Assembly: GCA_900155695.1 (NCBI GenBank)
Contig: FUHL01000001.1
Location: forward strand, 62,001 to 126,000
DNA from: Serratia symbiotica
Lineage (GTDB): Bacteria; Pseudomonadota; Gammaproteobacteria; Enterobacterales; Enterobacteriaceae
Direction of reading: 5' to 3'
Length of the DNA: 64,000 bases
Of this stretch, positions 46,316-58,265 are shown piece after piece. The first letter of the stretch is position 1. The number at the start of each line of letters is the position of its first letter. Under the pieces are notes generated by a model that ran no database searches, was not told the origin of the DNA, and worked only from the letters and a program-made list of their open reading frames with translations. Both the position numbers and the translations under genes were made by a program.

Positions 46316-47785
46316 ATGGCTCTAACCTCTATATCCCCAAACTGTGATTTAGTTATTTTTGGTGCGAAAGGCGATTTAGCAAATCGTAAGCTTATGCCTG
46401 CTCTTTATCAATTAGAGAAAGCTGGATATCTTTATCCAGATACGCGCATTATCGGTGTTGGCCGAGCCGATTGGAATAAAAATGACTATATTGAGGTAGT
46501 GAAGAAAGCCCTTTATACTTTTATGCAGGAAACATTGGATGATAAAGTATGGGCAGCGCTAAGTGTACGTTTAGATTTTTGTAAACTTGATGTGCATGAT
46601 AGTAAGAATTTTTTAAAGTTAGAGGAAGTTCTAAGTCATAAAAATAGGATAACTATTAACTATTTTGCGATGCCCCCAAACACTTTCGGTGCAATTTGCC
46701 AAGGGCTCGGTAAAACCAAATTAAATCATGCCTTGGCCCGTATAGTTATGGAAAAGCCCATAGGCAACGATCTTGTATCTTGCCGTATGATCAACGATCA
46801 AGTTGCAGAGTACTTTGATGAGTCACAGATTTATCGTATTGATCACTATCTTGGTAAAGAAACAGTATTAAATTTGTTAACATTAAGGTTTGCTAACTCA
46901 CTATTTGCTGAAAATTGGGATAATCGTACTATTGATTCAGTACAAATCACTGTAGCGGAAGAAGTGGGTATTGAAGGTAGATGGGGTTATTTTGACCAGG
47001 CTGGACAGATGCGCGATATGCTTCAGAATCACTTGTTGCAAATCTTAACCATGATTACTATGTCTGCACCGGTAGATTTATCATCTGATCGCATACGCGA
47101 TGAAAAAGTCAAAATACTTCGTTCACTGCGCCCTATTGATCATAAGAATATTCATAAAACTACTGTACGCGGTCAATACACTTCTGGCTGTATTCATGGT
47201 CAAAAAGTACCTGGCTATTTAGAAGAAATAGGAGCAAACAAAAAAAGTCATACTGAAACATTTGTTGCAATACGGGTAGATATTGATAACTGGCAATGGG
47301 CTGGTGTACCATTTTATTTACGTACTGGTAAACGCTTGCCTAGGAAATGTTCAGAAGTAGTAGTGTACTTTAAAAATCCATCTTTAAACTTATTTGAGAG
47401 TTCTTGTCAAAGATTACCTAAGAACAAGCTTACTATTCGCCTTCAACCAGATGAGGGTATTGAAATTCATCTACTAAATAAAGTTCCAGGATTAGACTAT
47501 AAGCATCATCTGAAAACTAGTAAATTAGATTTGAGTTTCTATAATACATTCAACCAGGAACATGTAGCGGATGCCTATGAACGTCTTCTATTAGAAAGCA
47601 TGCGTGGCGCTCAATCGCTATTTGTGCGTCGAGATGAAGTAGAAGCAGCTTGGAAGTGGGTAGATTCTATTGTCAATGCTTGGGATATAGAAAATAAAGC
47701 ACCTATCCTATATCAATCTGGCACTTGGGGTCCAGAATTATCGCAAGCGATGATAGCCTATGATAATCGTACTTGGAATGAGTAA
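46316..47785 (+). CDS. zwf: Glucose-6-phosphate 1-dehydrogenase
   Basis: Zwf opens the oxidative pentose phosphate pathway and makes NADPH. The 489-residue product (E. coli 491) has the NADP-binding GAKGDLA motif (about 15-21), EKPIG, the active-site RIDHYLGKE (about 178-186) and the structural segment AEEVGIEGRWGYFD. Start ATG follows AAGGA. The regulator gene hexR upstream is decayed, and edd/eda, expected downstream in E. coli, are not seen. Confidence 0.97.
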   Translation: MALTSISPNCDLVIFGAKGDLANRKLMPALYQLEKAGYLYPDTRIIGVGRADWNKNDYIEVVKKALYTFMQETLDDKVWAALSVRLDFCKLDVHDSKNFLKLEEVLSHKNRITINYFAMPPNTFGAICQGLGKTKLNHALARIVMEKPIGNDLVSCRMINDQVAEYFDESQIYRIDHYLGKETVLNLLTLRFANSLFAENWDNRTIDSVQITVAEEVGIEGRWGYFDQAGQMRDMLQNHLLQILTMITMSAPVDLSSDRIRDEKVKILRSLRPIDHKNIHKTTVRGQYTSGCIHGQKVPGYLEEIGANKKSHTETFVAIRVDIDNWQWAGVPFYLRTGKRLPRKCSEVVVYFKNPSLNLFESSCQRLPKNKLTIRLQPDEGIEIHLLNKVPGLDYKHHLKTSKLDLSFYNTFNQEHVADAYERLLLESMRGAQSLFVRRDEVEAAWKWVDSIVNAWDIENKAPILYQSGTWGPELSQAMIAYDNRTWNE

Positions 47786-50302
47786 TAATAATATATTATA
47801 TTTTATCTATTTATAGTAATGTTAATATCTTCATATTTCTTGTTCTCATATTTTATTAGCATAGTGAATGAGCGGTGAGTGGATTTTCAGAAACTATATC
47901 AGTATACAATTTTTCTATTTTTTGTGATCTGTTGAGAAGTATTTTACTGAGTTAAAGAACATAGGATTTATAATAGAAATATATTAGCATTCATTCTTGC
48001 TGCAGCATAAAAAACTATTATATAGACGAAATAAAATAAAATAAATTTATTATCCTATATTATAGGATGTTAAAGAGTCATGCTCTTGTATTATAATCTA
48101 AAGATCATAATATATTTTATTTACAGATTGAATCTTGTTTTTTATATAGTATGCATGAAAATAAAGGATAAGATGCTATCTAGTCTTCAGGTAATTTGTA
48201 ACATTTTAAAACCAATTACGACATTAGATTAAATATAAATTACTAGCTCCTATGAGTTATCTATTAGCTAGATAATTAGCTGTCTGTACTACTTTATTTC
48301 TAAATATTTTATTATATAGAAATAGTGATTTTTAAATAAAAGAAAAATTATTTTAATCTAAAGCTTAAAAACTTTTTATCAACACACTCAATATTATGAG
48401 TAGGTGATTAATTCTATCCATAACCATAATCTATTATAAAATTTATACAGGATGCAGATCAAAAAATAATCAAATTATTATAATAGACTTCATTAATAAT
48501 CATGTATTAATGTTAATTTATGGGTGTATATAAACTATTGTCTGATAGATGTACTATATCAGGCCATGAATTTATATAATCAGATTAATTAAAGGATTTT
48601 AAATATAAACTTAGTGAATAACAATAAGTTCGCTAAAATAAATAGCGTTGATGATTTCCTGTAATAAATATATAATTCTTTATAACGTAATTCCGACTGT
48701 AATTTTATTACAATGTCCTTTTTATTACATTACACTATGATAATATTAAGAATACTTGATATATAATACAAAAGTATAATGAATATTAGTATAGAATATG
48801 TAAGTGTTTTACTTTATAGAAAGTAAAACAAAAATCAATTCATTATGATGTATTTATTATCGTTCGGCCTAAAATACATTGTGGTATAATTTATAATATT
48901 AATTATTTTCTAAAAAACTGTATTTTAGATTTTATTAATAACTTTTTATCAATTTTCATGATTAAAATTGATAAAAAGTAAGAGCATTATCGATGCATTA
49001 ATCAATGATGGAATATTTTACATAAAATATAGCTATCTAGAAAGTATAAGTTTTCAACTATTAGGTAGATTATATTATTAAATTTATATATTCCAATATT
49101 AAAAATTACAAATTCCTTAGATAGCAATAAATTCCTGTTAAATCTTTATATAATCATTTTAAATGTTGCCCTATATATATCATCCATTTCTTTATTAGAA
49201 GTTTTGGATTTAATTATATTAAAAATTAAAATAATATGAGATGCTTGCATAAATAATAATATTATAATGAAATCCTAGTATTTAACAAATATAAAATAAT
49301 TTTATTATATAACTTTAGTTCTTAAAATATAATCTCGATAAGATTTTTAAAATCTGGAACTATAGATCAATAAAGTATATAGCCTATATACAAGATGACT
49401 ACTAATTCCTCTTACTTAATACACTATTGTTAAACTTATAATCTCTAAGTTCAGTAGACTATAACTATACTATATAATCAAAACATATATAACCCTAATA
49501 GCCATACAAGTCATCTACAATATCATATCTAAATATAATATCTTTATAATTTTATTCATTAATAGAATTATTATAGAGCTAGCGAATATAAAAGAAACGT
49601 AATCATTATTTGCAAGTATTTTAATATATTATTAAATATCAAGATAAGTGCAAATAATTATATTTAGTGCTTGAATCATGCTTTAAAAATTAAGCAATAG
49701 GCATTAATAAGCATAGGATAACTTTATTCGTTGAATATATTAAGTAGTATTATTTTTTATATACTACTATTATTTATTGAATGGCATAAATAAATCTATT
49801 ATATAGATATTATTATCAAATAATATGCATCCTAGTAGTGATATTTTACTAATAAGATATTATTTATTTTTAATCTCCATTACTCGTATAATAAAAAGTT
49901 AAGTTTTATTAAAAGCTGGTAGTAATGCAATTATTTTAAATATGTATTTAATATTATTTTAATAATTATTATGAGTATTTATGTATTATAAATGTGAATA
50001 CATATTCATGGTTTTCACTTAATTATATTAATTTTATTTTATATAATTCATTCTAAGCATGCATTATAATTCACAAAACAAATACAAAAGTAAGTATTGC
50101 TAAATACTGTATTGAGTAGAATTTCTAATTCTAGAATAGGATTCTATACTATTTGTATAGCACAAATTTTAAATATTTACTGATAATTAAAATGCTAAGT
50201 TTAGATAAATAATATACTATTTATATTTTACGGATACTATTAATGACAAATTTCTATATAAACAGATTATAATAAAAAATATTAGTAATAATATAGTATA
50301 CA
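47786..50302. other. A+T-rich spacer between zwf and typA
   Basis: About 2.5 kb of very A+T-rich DNA without open frames. edd and eda follow zwf in E. coli and would fit this length, but I could not recognise their motifs. Confidence 0.5.
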
Positions 50303-50330
50303 GAAAAATTAGGGCGCTTGATTGCGCCCT
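50303..50330 (-). terminator. Rho-independent terminator of typA
   Basis: Perfect 7-bp stem agggcgc (50311-50317) with gcgccct (50324-50330); on the minus strand it is followed by taattttt. It lies 20 bp past the typA stop. Confidence 0.87.
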
Positions 50331-50350
50331 TAATATACCCAATTAATCGA

Positions 50351-52177
50351 TTAAATATTTTGAAAGCTACGACGGTAAACACGTTTTCGATCATTTTCCT
50401 TTAGATAACGTTTTCGGATACGGATTGAATTTAAGGTTACTTCTACTAATTCATCATCATCTATAAACTCCAGAGCTTGTTCTAGAGTCATTTTAATGGG
50501 AGGTATTAAGGTTGTCGCTTCATCAGTACCTGATGCACGCATATTAGTTAGCTTTTTACCTGTTAGGCAATTAACGGTTAAATCATTTTGACGAGAGTGA
50601 ATACCGATGATCTGGCCTTCATATACTTCATCACCGTGGCTAAGGAACAATTTACCACGCTCTTGCAGGCCATATAGCGCAAAAGCTACTGCTTTACCTT
50701 GGCTGTTAGAGATTAATACACCGTTCTGGCGCTTTCCTATATTACCTTGACGTACAGCATCGTAATGGCTAAAAGTAGAGTATAGTAAACCAGAGCCTGA
50801 AGTTATAGTCATGAATTCATTACGGAAACCAATCAAACCACGGCTTGGCATTACGTAATCGAGACGTATGCGTCCTTTACCATCTGGATTTATGTTTTTT
50901 AAGTCCGCCTTACGTGTCCCCATAGCTTGTATTATAGAACCTTGATGCTGTACTTCAATGTCTAGAGTTACTATTTCAAATGGTTCTTGCTTACAGCCAT
51001 CAATTTCACGAAAAATGACTTTGGGACGCGAAAGAGCTAATTCAAAACCTTCACGACGCATGTTTTCAATCAGAATAGATAAGTGCAACTCGCCACGACC
51101 GGATACTCGAAAGACATCAGCATCATCTGTTTCTTCAACGCGTAGTGCAACATTACGTATTAATTCCTTTCTCAAACGCTCTAGGATTTGTCGTGATGTT
51201 ACAAACTTTCCTTCTTTTCCGCAGAATGGTGAAGTGTTTACATTGAAAAACATGCTGACTGTTGGTTCATCCACACATAATGGCGGTAAAGCTTCTAGTA
51301 AGGCAATATCACAGATAGTATCAGAAATATTTAGTTCGCCTAAGCCAGTAATCGCAATGATATCACCTGCTTCAGCTATACTAGACTCAATACGTTCTAA
51401 ACCCATATGACTTAGAACTTTACTTACTTTAGCATTACGAATTTTACCTTCGTTATCAATGATACTGACCTGTTGATTTGGCTTAACTCTACCACGCTTA
51501 ATACGACCAATTCCTATTACACCAAGGTAGTTATTATAGTCTAGTTGCGAGATTTGCATCTGAAATGGTGCGTTTAATGCAACCTTCGGTGGCAATACAT
51601 GTTCAATAATTGCTTGATACAGAGGTATCATGTTTTGTCCCATATGGTTATAATCTGTACCAGCGATACCCATTAATGCGGATGTGTAGATAATTGGAAA
51701 ATCGAGCTGATCATCGGTAGCGTCAAGATTGACAAATAAATCAAATACCTGATCAATAACCCAGGAAGGACGTGATCCAGGACGGTCAATCTTATTAACA
51801 ACTACAATGGGTTTAAGTCCGTTAGCAAAAGCTTTTTTTGTGACAAAGCTGGTTTGTGGCATTGGTCCATCTACAGCATCTACCACGAGCAGCACTGAGT
51901 CAACCATTGACATCACTCGCTCTACTTCTCCACCAAAATCGGCGTGTCCTGGAGTATCTACAATATTGATGCGGTATTCATTCCAATTAATAGCAGTGTT
52001 TTTGGCAAGAATTGTAATTCCTCGCTCTTTTTCTAAATCATTAGAGTCCATGATGCGTTCGGTATTTGTTATACGTTCTCCAAAAGTTCCAGATTGCTGC
52101 AAAAGTTTATCAACTAAGGTAGTTTTACCATGGTCAACATGTGCAATAATGGCAATATTACGCAAATTTTCGATCAC
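50351..52177 (-). CDS. typA: Ribosome-dependent GTPase TypA/BipA
   Basis: TypA is a translational GTPase related to EF-G that aids 50S assembly and stress adaptation. The 608-residue product (E. coli 607) has G1 [10 protein letters not shown] (about 12-21), the effector-region Thr in ERGITI, G3 DTPGHADF, G4 VNKIDRPG, the EF-G-like domains and the TypA-specific C-terminal domain. In E. coli it is divergent from glnA; here the same position holds a glnA fossil. Confidence 0.97.
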   Translation of the reverse strand: MIENLRNIAIIAHVDHGKTTLVDKLLQQSGTFGERITNTERIMDSNDLEKERGITILAKNTAINWNEYRINIVDTPGHADFGGEVERVMSMVDSVLLVVDAVDGPMPQTSFVTKKAFANGLKPIVVVNKIDRPGSRPSWVIDQVFDLFVNLDATDDQLDFPIIYTSALMGIAGTDYNHMGQNMIPLYQAIIEHVLPPKVALNAPFQMQISQLDYNNYLGVIGIGRIKRGRVKPNQQVSIIDNEGKIRNAKVSKVLSHMGLERIESSIAEAGDIIAITGLGELNISDTICDIALLEALPPLCVDEPTVSMFFNVNTSPFCGKEGKFVTSRQILERLRKELIRNVALRVEETDDADVFRVSGRGELHLSILIENMRREGFELALSRPKVIFREIDGCKQEPFEIVTLDIEVQHQGSIIQAMGTRKADLKNINPDGKGRIRLDYVMPSRGLIGFRNEFMTITSGSGLLYSTFSHYDAVRQGNIGKRQNGVLISNSQGKAVAFALYGLQERGKLFLSHGDEVYEGQIIGIHSRQNDLTVNCLTGKKLTNMRASGTDEATTLIPPIKMTLEQALEFIDDDELVEVTLNSIRIRKRYLKENDRKRVYRRSFQNI

Positions 52178-52536
52178 AACTTTATCCCTAGTATTAGCAA
52201 TAATGACCTATTGTACATGTATTCAGTAATAGACCCAATATAAGATCGATCATCTTGCCTATGAACAATTATCTAGTATCAGATTGCAATTATGTTTTAA
52301 GAACATAACATGCACCATTGGCTTATGTCTATATTAGAATAGTGCTATATTTACTTAAATATCACTCGCCAGTAGTTTTAAATCAATCATGATACATTCT
52401 ATAAAATCATATTTTTTCAGCTCGGTATACATCTTCAGTCATTACCGCAAGAAGATATTGAATCTTATTGTGCATTAAATAATATTACTAGTTATTTGTC
52501 GTGCCATCGCGCTCTCATAGTATAGAGGGAAGGGTA

Positions 52537-53946
52537 ATGGATTTATATGTAATATTAGATAACATTTTGAATATATCGATATTATATTTTTATTTGACTA
52601 TACTATCAGATAGTAGATCGGGATATATAAACTTACGTATTAGCAATAATTCATCTATAACTTAGTTACTATAGGATACTCTAACCATGAAGATATGATT
52701 TCGTGAGCTGCTAATGTATTAATAAAGTAAAATATTCATCTGATGATAACTGAGACGATTGCAAGATATGACTAAATTAGTTACCACTAATACATTAGTG
52801 GTAAATTTTCACTAAAAATTTAGTATTCAGTATAGCTGGTGAAATCAAAATAGCCAGGAAGTGTGTATAGTTAATATTGAGCTATGATTTAAAGTATTAG
52901 TGATTATTTAAATTAATGTAACATTTAGTCAACCTATGATTTTATAATTTAAATGTATTTTTGTATCCTATATATTTATAAAATTTCGTCATTAGCGACA
53001 CAGTGAATATTCCGATTAATCCACTTATAAATATACATAATAATAAAGTAATGCGTAATTATAATATGTAGATTTATAAAATAAATGAATTATAAAAAAT
53101 TCGTCCATAACATTATCATAACTACGTATCAAATTAAGTCTAATAGATTTATATTAATATCAGTATCTGTTATTTTATCTATACGCATCAATATATAAAA
53201 TATATAGAAAATATATAAATTATAATAACAGGATATACTATACAAGCTGTATAGTCAATAACTCCTCAGTTAGTTTTAATTTATAATTATAAATACTCGT
53301 AATATTATTTATAAATCGTTTAACATACTATCTTGTCAGCAAATGATATATTAACTAAATCTGTATTAACTAAATCTGTATCTATGATAATAGAAGTAAT
53401 ATTTTTAATAAATAATCTAATATTAAAGGTATATGCTTATAAGACAATAGCAATATATCTAAAAACAATAAGAATAGCTATTTTATAGAATGATTATTGG
53501 CATTCATATTTCTATATTGTGGAATACTTTACAGTTACTAAAAATCTTTCTGTTTTTTTTGATTTGATTTAATTACTTCTATATTATGTTTATACCGGAC
53601 GTAAGTAGTAAGACGTGCCATTGTATTAATACATAACATCTCTATCCTTTACTTATCCATCGTTATTTAACTATTTATTATGTATTACATAAAGCATGAT
53701 ATCTCCTTATGCATCCAGATAAATTGATTTGTCTAGTATACAATCAATACTGGAACAATTCTATATACTGCTCTAGTTCATGAAGACATTTAATCATTTA
53801 AATATATTTGCATTCTAACAAAATAACATGGGATAGATACCGATAATGCATTATTGGTAATATCAGTTTTTTTATTTTATGTTATAATATTTTTAATGTA
53901 ATATTATATTATGTCTATAATTTTACTATTTTAGTCAGAGCATGAA
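52537..53946 (+). pseudogene. glnA: Fossil of glnA (glutamine synthetase)
   Basis: Divergent from typA, as glnA is in E. coli. A good ribosome-binding site (agggaaggg) and ATG remain at 52537; the first codons (ILDNILN...YF...SDSRSG) loosely follow VLTMLNEHEVKF...TDTKG. At 53540 onward KNLSVFFDLI*LLLYY compares with KRLVPGYEAPVMLAY, then YTGRK**DVP with YSARNRS(ASI)RIP. PSLFNYLL and MHPDK near 53658-53720 fit PYLCFAALL and IHPGE, and LYY near 53905 fits the C-terminal ELYYSV. Positions agree with a 469-codon gene with almost no net length change, but stops are frequent. The end coordinate is estimated from the E. coli length. Confidence 0.68.
53350..53379. repeat. Perfect 15-bp tandem duplication
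   Basis: attaactaaatctgt occurs at 53350-53364 and again immediately at 53365-53379. It lies inside the glnA fossil and looks like a slippage duplication fixed after the gene died. Confidence 0.8.
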
Positions 53947-54372
53947 AGATATAGCATGCGATTCTCTACTGTTTTATTATATAAGATGTTAAAGTAATAT
54001 TATTTGTAACATCAGAGTTACGTAAAAATTAACTAATATTTTATCGTAATTAGTAATTTATACTTTAAAAAAATAGTAACCACAACAATTAAGCTACAAC
54101 TAACTGCTAAATGTTTTTTATTCAAGCGATAAATAATTACCACTTAACATTATTAATTACAGTAATATGGAAATTATGAGATGTGATGAATTATGCTTAA
54201 TTTAAGCAATTGAGCCTCTTTTAAATTTACAAAAGTGCCAATAGAGTTGTATATACCTCAAAAATGCTCTTGTATGCTATACATTATAGTGAATAACATA
54301 CTAATGTTTAGTGTTTAATGCATACTAAAGTATTAGCAAGGTATAATAAATATTTATTTAGATAGGAAAGTA

Positions 54373-55420
54373 ATGGCAATGAATATTGCCTTAAATATTC
54401 CTTTTTAATATTTAAAAATAGGTAATGTCATTGCACGCGCACATGCTGATGCGTTTTCTACAAAAAGATCATTAATATAACATATATTCATTTAAATTAT
54501 AAAATTATTTTTTAAATCTTGTCGATTATTTCTTTCTATTATTTAATCGCAAAAAAATACTTGTATTTTAAGAAGATTCAAATCTTTGCTATTTCTACTA
54601 ATCTTATAAATACTTGTTAATGTTTCATATTTCTCAGAGTGCACAATACAGATTATGACTATCGCTATCTTCGATAGCGTGAGCATTAATCAAATAACAC
54701 ATGTTTTTGCTAAAGCTATGCAATAGCAATATTGATAGTTTTAATAAACTCTAATTTTTCATAAACGATAATTATAGTGATTATTTAAGTTTAATGTATA
54801 ACAAATTAATATATTGGGCACACTAACAATCATAACTCATATGGATATTTTTTCTTGCCATACATGTATTAATAGATGAAACAATCAAGTGACACGCTAT
54901 ATATAGCTTAAGATATCTGTATATCTAAGAAATATTTAATTATTAAAACATTTTTTAGATAAATAGTAGTAATTATAACGAGTATATAAATTATTTAAGA
55001 TTGCGTTATTTAGGATTGCATTAAAGCAGCCAATGAATATTGGCCTTCTCTATATTTAGAGAGATAAGTATGCATTTATTGTTTTTTATAAAAGATATGC
55101 TTTTTGTTTATTTAAAATATAAAACATCTTAGATTAACTTATAGGTTAAATTTATATTTTATTATATTGCTTTTATTATATGATTCTTTTTCTATTTTCT
55201 ATTAATTAACTAGTTTAATTAACTAATTACTGTAACTAATTAAATCCAATGCTATTGTTTTTATGTATAAAGCAATATTTAAAAATGTTACCTATTGCTT
55301 AAAAAATTATTCATTAAGCTTCATAAATATATTTAAAAACTGAAACTTAATTAACAGAAATTTTAGTACTAAACAATCAATTAAATTCGCTATATTTAGT
55401 TGAGTATAAATATTATAAAT
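54373..55420 (+). pseudogene. glnL: Probable fossil of glnL (NtrB sensor kinase)
   Basis: In E. coli glnL follows glnA. At 54373 an ATG preceded by aggaaagta opens MAMNIALNIPF*YLKIGN, then NVIARAHADAFSTKRSL to about 54478, which resembles the NtrB PAS-domain start ILNSLINSILLIDDN, then AIHYANPAAQQ and SSRKLFG with about nine residues missing. No other NtrB segment could be followed, and the end is estimated from the E. coli length. The position after glnA supports the call. Confidence 0.42.
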
Positions 55421-55470
55421 CTAAAGTATTTTATACTTAAATAATAGTACTTTATTATATCAATTATTTA

Positions 55471-55560
55471 GCAAAGGGTCATATTAGTGTTGATAAAATT
55501 AATTTTTTTAAATAGTATTTCTTACGATGTAATAGTCATGAGCAATTTCCTTTAAGTCAT
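55471..55560 (+). pseudogene. glnG: Possible fossil of the start of glnG (NtrC)
   Basis: glnG follows glnL in E. coli. AKGHISVDKINFFK*YFLRC beginning at 55471 can be aligned with QRGIVWVVDDDSSIRWVLERA: the VD pair, Lys for Arg, a stop in place of Trp (TGG to TAG) and Arg are in register. The distance from the glnL start (about 1.1 kb) fits. The rest would be cut off by the glnQ end at 56034. Evidence is thin. Confidence 0.35.
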
Positions 55561-56033
55561 TTCAGCTTTATTTGATATCAGTCGTATTAAGATTTAATTT
55601 ATCAAATCATTACCTTTAACTTATATATTATACTTTTTTCAGCAATGAAATTATCGTATTTTTATAGGCAATAAGTTTCCTTAACATTCATTCAATAAAA
55701 TATTTACTTGCTATAAAAATATGATTTTGAGTATATAGGGATGGAATAATTTTCCAAAAAAAATATATACATTATATTTTATAACATAATATGAGAAAAA
55801 ATAAACAATATTTTAATATGATAACCAATCAAGGGATAAGAGTATGACAAATATTTAAAATAATACAATATATCATATTCATAGTATTTTTTATATTTTA
55901 AATCATTCCTTTGTATCTCTTAGTGCTGTCCTATAATATTTGATTATTAGAATATTTTGATATATATCAAGTGTTAAACGTATTTCTATTTGTTATGTAA
56001 TTAATAGACAACACTTATATAAAGTGATATCAA

Positions 56034-56756
56034 TTAGGAAACATGCTGGAGAAAATCTTGTAATCGCGTACTAGGTGGATTGTTAATTAAATTATAAGGA
56101 TGACCATCTTCGGCAATACGTCCTTGATCGATGAAGATAAGACGTGATGCTACTTTTTTTGCGAAACCGATTTCATGAGTGACGATAACCATCGTCATAC
56201 CTTCTTCTGCCAGATCCTGGATAACCTTTAGCACTTCATGGCGCAGCTCTGGATCGAGTGCAGATGTTGGTTCATCAAATAGCATTATTTTTGGTTTAAC
56301 TGCTAGTGATCGAGCAATTGCTACGCGCTGTTGTTGGCCACCAGATAATTCATATGGGTAAAAATGAGCGCGTTTAGTCAAGTCCACTTTCACCAATAAC
56401 TGTTGTGCTAACTTTTTAGCTGCTGATGGTTTAAAATGCCGTACGTGTATAAGACCGAAAGCGACGTTTTCTAACGCTGTCAAGTGAGGGAAGAGATAGA
56501 ATTGCTGGAATACCATACCAGCCTCTTGACGTATGCGATTATCGTCTACTTTAGCATCGTTAGCCCGCAGGCCATTAACGATCAATTCACCGCTAGTAAT
56601 TATTTCTAATTTATTAATGCAACGTAGTAGAGTTGATTTTCCGGATCCGGAAGGACCAATAATTACTACAACTTCACCCTGTTTTATTTTCAGATCAATA
56701 TTATGTAGTACTTGGGTGGAAGCAAAGTGCTTGGAAACATTCTTAAATTCAATCAT
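56034..56756 (-). CDS. glnQ: Glutamine ABC transporter ATPase GlnQ
   Basis: GlnQ powers high-affinity glutamine import. The 240-residue ATPase equals the E. coli length and has Walker [10 protein letters not shown] at 34-42, the Q-loop in MVFQQF, signature LSGGQQQR, Walker [12 protein letters not shown] and the H-loop THEIGF. Its start overlaps the glnP stop by four bases (ATGA), so the two are co-translated. It is last gene of glnH-glnP-glnQ. Confidence 0.97.
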   Translation of the reverse strand: MIEFKNVSKHFASTQVLHNIDLKIKQGEVVVIIGPSGSGKSTLLRCINKLEIITSGELIVNGLRANDAKVDDNRIRQEAGMVFQQFYLFPHLTALENVAFGLIHVRHFKPSAAKKLAQQLLVKVDLTKRAHFYPYELSGGQQQRVAIARSLAVKPKIMLFDEPTSALDPELRHEVLKVIQDLAEEGMTMVIVTHEIGFAKKVASRLIFIDQGRIAEDGHPYNLINNPPSTRLQDFLQHVS

Positions 56757-57412
56757 AAAATTTTCATCTTTCTTTCAATATAGCGTAGAAAGAAGCTCAA
56801 CATTAAAGTAATAATGAGATAAATAACTGCTACGGCACTCCAAATCTCGAGTGCACGGAAGTTACCAGCAATAATTTCCTGACCTTGTCGAGTTAATTCC
56901 GATACGCCAATTACTATAAATAGTGATGTATCTTTAATACTAATAATCCACTGGTTTCCAAGTGTAGGAAGCATGCGACGTAATGCTAATGGCATGATAA
57001 TGTAACGAATGGTTGCATGCTGAGACAGACCAAGCGCTAAACCTGCTTCACGAAATCCATTATGGATGGACAATATTGCGCCACGAGTGATTTCTGCAAT
57101 ATAAGCTCCAGAGTTAATCATTATCGTGATTACAGCAGCGCTAAATGGATCAATACGTAAATGACTAAAAGCCATTGGCAAAGCAAAGTAGATAAACATT
57201 ACTTGTACTACAATAGGTGTCCCACGAATGATTTCAATAAATACTAATGTGATATGATTGACAATCCAACCTCCATAGGCTCTAGCAAGGCCAGCTAAGA
57301 GACCAATAATTAGCCCACCAATAATACCGCAAACGGAAATCCATAATGTCATTTTTGTGCTTTCTAATAAAATAGGGATGGCGAGCCATATAGCGCTCCA
57401 CTCGAATTGCAT
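56753..57412 (-). CDS. glnP: Glutamine ABC transporter permease GlnP
   Basis: GlnP forms the inner-membrane channel of the glutamine importer. The 219-residue product equals the E. coli length, with five or so hydrophobic helices and the EAA loop [20 protein letters not shown] that contacts GlnQ. The TRGTPIVVQ-type HisM/GlnP-family segment ([17 protein letters not shown]) is intact. It lies 106 bp after glnH. Confidence 0.97.
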   Translation of the reverse strand: MQFEWSAIWLAIPILLESTKMTLWISVCGIIGGLIIGLLAGLARAYGGWIVNHITLVFIEIIRGTPIVVQVMFIYFALPMAFSHLRIDPFSAAVITIMINSGAYIAEITRGAILSIHNGFREAGLALGLSQHATIRYIIMPLALRRMLPTLGNQWIISIKDTSLFIVIGVSELTRQGQEIIAGNFRALEIWSAVAVIYLIITLMLSFFLRYIERKMKIL

Positions 57413-57518
57413 AGTAATTCTCCCGTTAAACTTTTAACATAAGGATCTAAAGCAATATAAAATTAGCGACTAAGTCATTCCTTACTTAGAATTTGCATAA
57501 GGATTACTATTGTCTTAA

Positions 57519-58265
57519 TTAATGTGATTGCTCAGCACCGAACCATTTTTTGTAGATTTTTTGGTAGGTACCATTATCATGCAACGTTTTCAACGCATGA
57601 TTCACCTTTATACAAAATTCATCGTTCCCCTTCGGAAAGGCAATGCCATATGGCTGACTGTCCAATGCATCTCCTACAATCTTAAACTTACCAATACCTA
57701 CTTTGTTGATAAAATATAAAATATTTGGCGTATCGTGCAGTACAGCATCCGCACGTTTAGTAACCAATTCCATATAGGCATTATCAATATTAGGGAATTG
57801 ACGTATGAACTTGGTATTAATGTGTTGTTTAGCATACTCAACTGAACCGGTACCACTTTTTACAGCGATTACTTTTCCATTTAAATCGTTAATACCTTTT
57901 ATAGTATTATTGTCAATACTTACTAGTACTTGTAAGCTACTAGTGTAATAACCATCAGAGAATTGAATGGCTTTCTTACGTGCTTCAGTAATTGTAATAC
58001 CAGCTAAAGCTACATCAATATTCTTAGTTTGTAGGGCGGGAATAATAGCACTAAAGTCCATGGGTTTTAGAACATAACTTATATTTAGTTCTTTTGCTGC
58101 AGCGGCCCAAAGATCTATATCAAAACCTACATAATGGTCATTATGTTTGAATGCAAAGGGAAAAAACGCAGTATCAAGAGCAACTATTAATTTATCTGCT
58201 GCATAATCACTTACTGAAAAGATAAGAACAAATACAGCTAAAGAGAGATTAAAGAGTGATTTCAT
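57519..58265 (-). CDS. glnH: Periplasmic glutamine-binding protein GlnH
   Basis: GlnH captures glutamine in the periplasm and delivers it to GlnPQ. The 248-residue precursor equals the E. coli length; the signal peptide ends near [12 protein letters not shown]. The two-lobed binding fold is seen from [21 protein letters not shown], the [21 protein letters not shown] signature and [14 protein letters not shown]. No sigma-54 promoter of the E. coli type was recognised upstream, in keeping with the decay of ntrBC. Confidence 0.97.
   Translation of the reverse strand: MKSLFNLSLAVFVLIFSVSDYAADKLIVALDTAFFPFAFKHNDHYVGFDIDLWAAAAKELNISYVLKPMDFSAIIPALQTKNIDVALAGITITEARKKAIQFSDGYYTSSLQVLVSIDNNTIKGINDLNGKVIAVKSGTGSVEYAKQHINTKFIRQFPNIDNAYMELVTKRADAVLHDTPNILYFINKVGIGKFKIVGDALDSQPYGIAFPKGNDEFCIKVNHALKTLHDNGTYQKIYKKWFGAEQSH

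Noticed and set aside
50958-52229. Long plus-strand open frames inside typA
   Set aside because: They are antisense shadows of an intact, well-recognised gene.
54663-54679. Seven-base hairpin cgctatc/gatagcg
   Set aside because: No T-run and no gene context; lies in the presumed glnL remnant.
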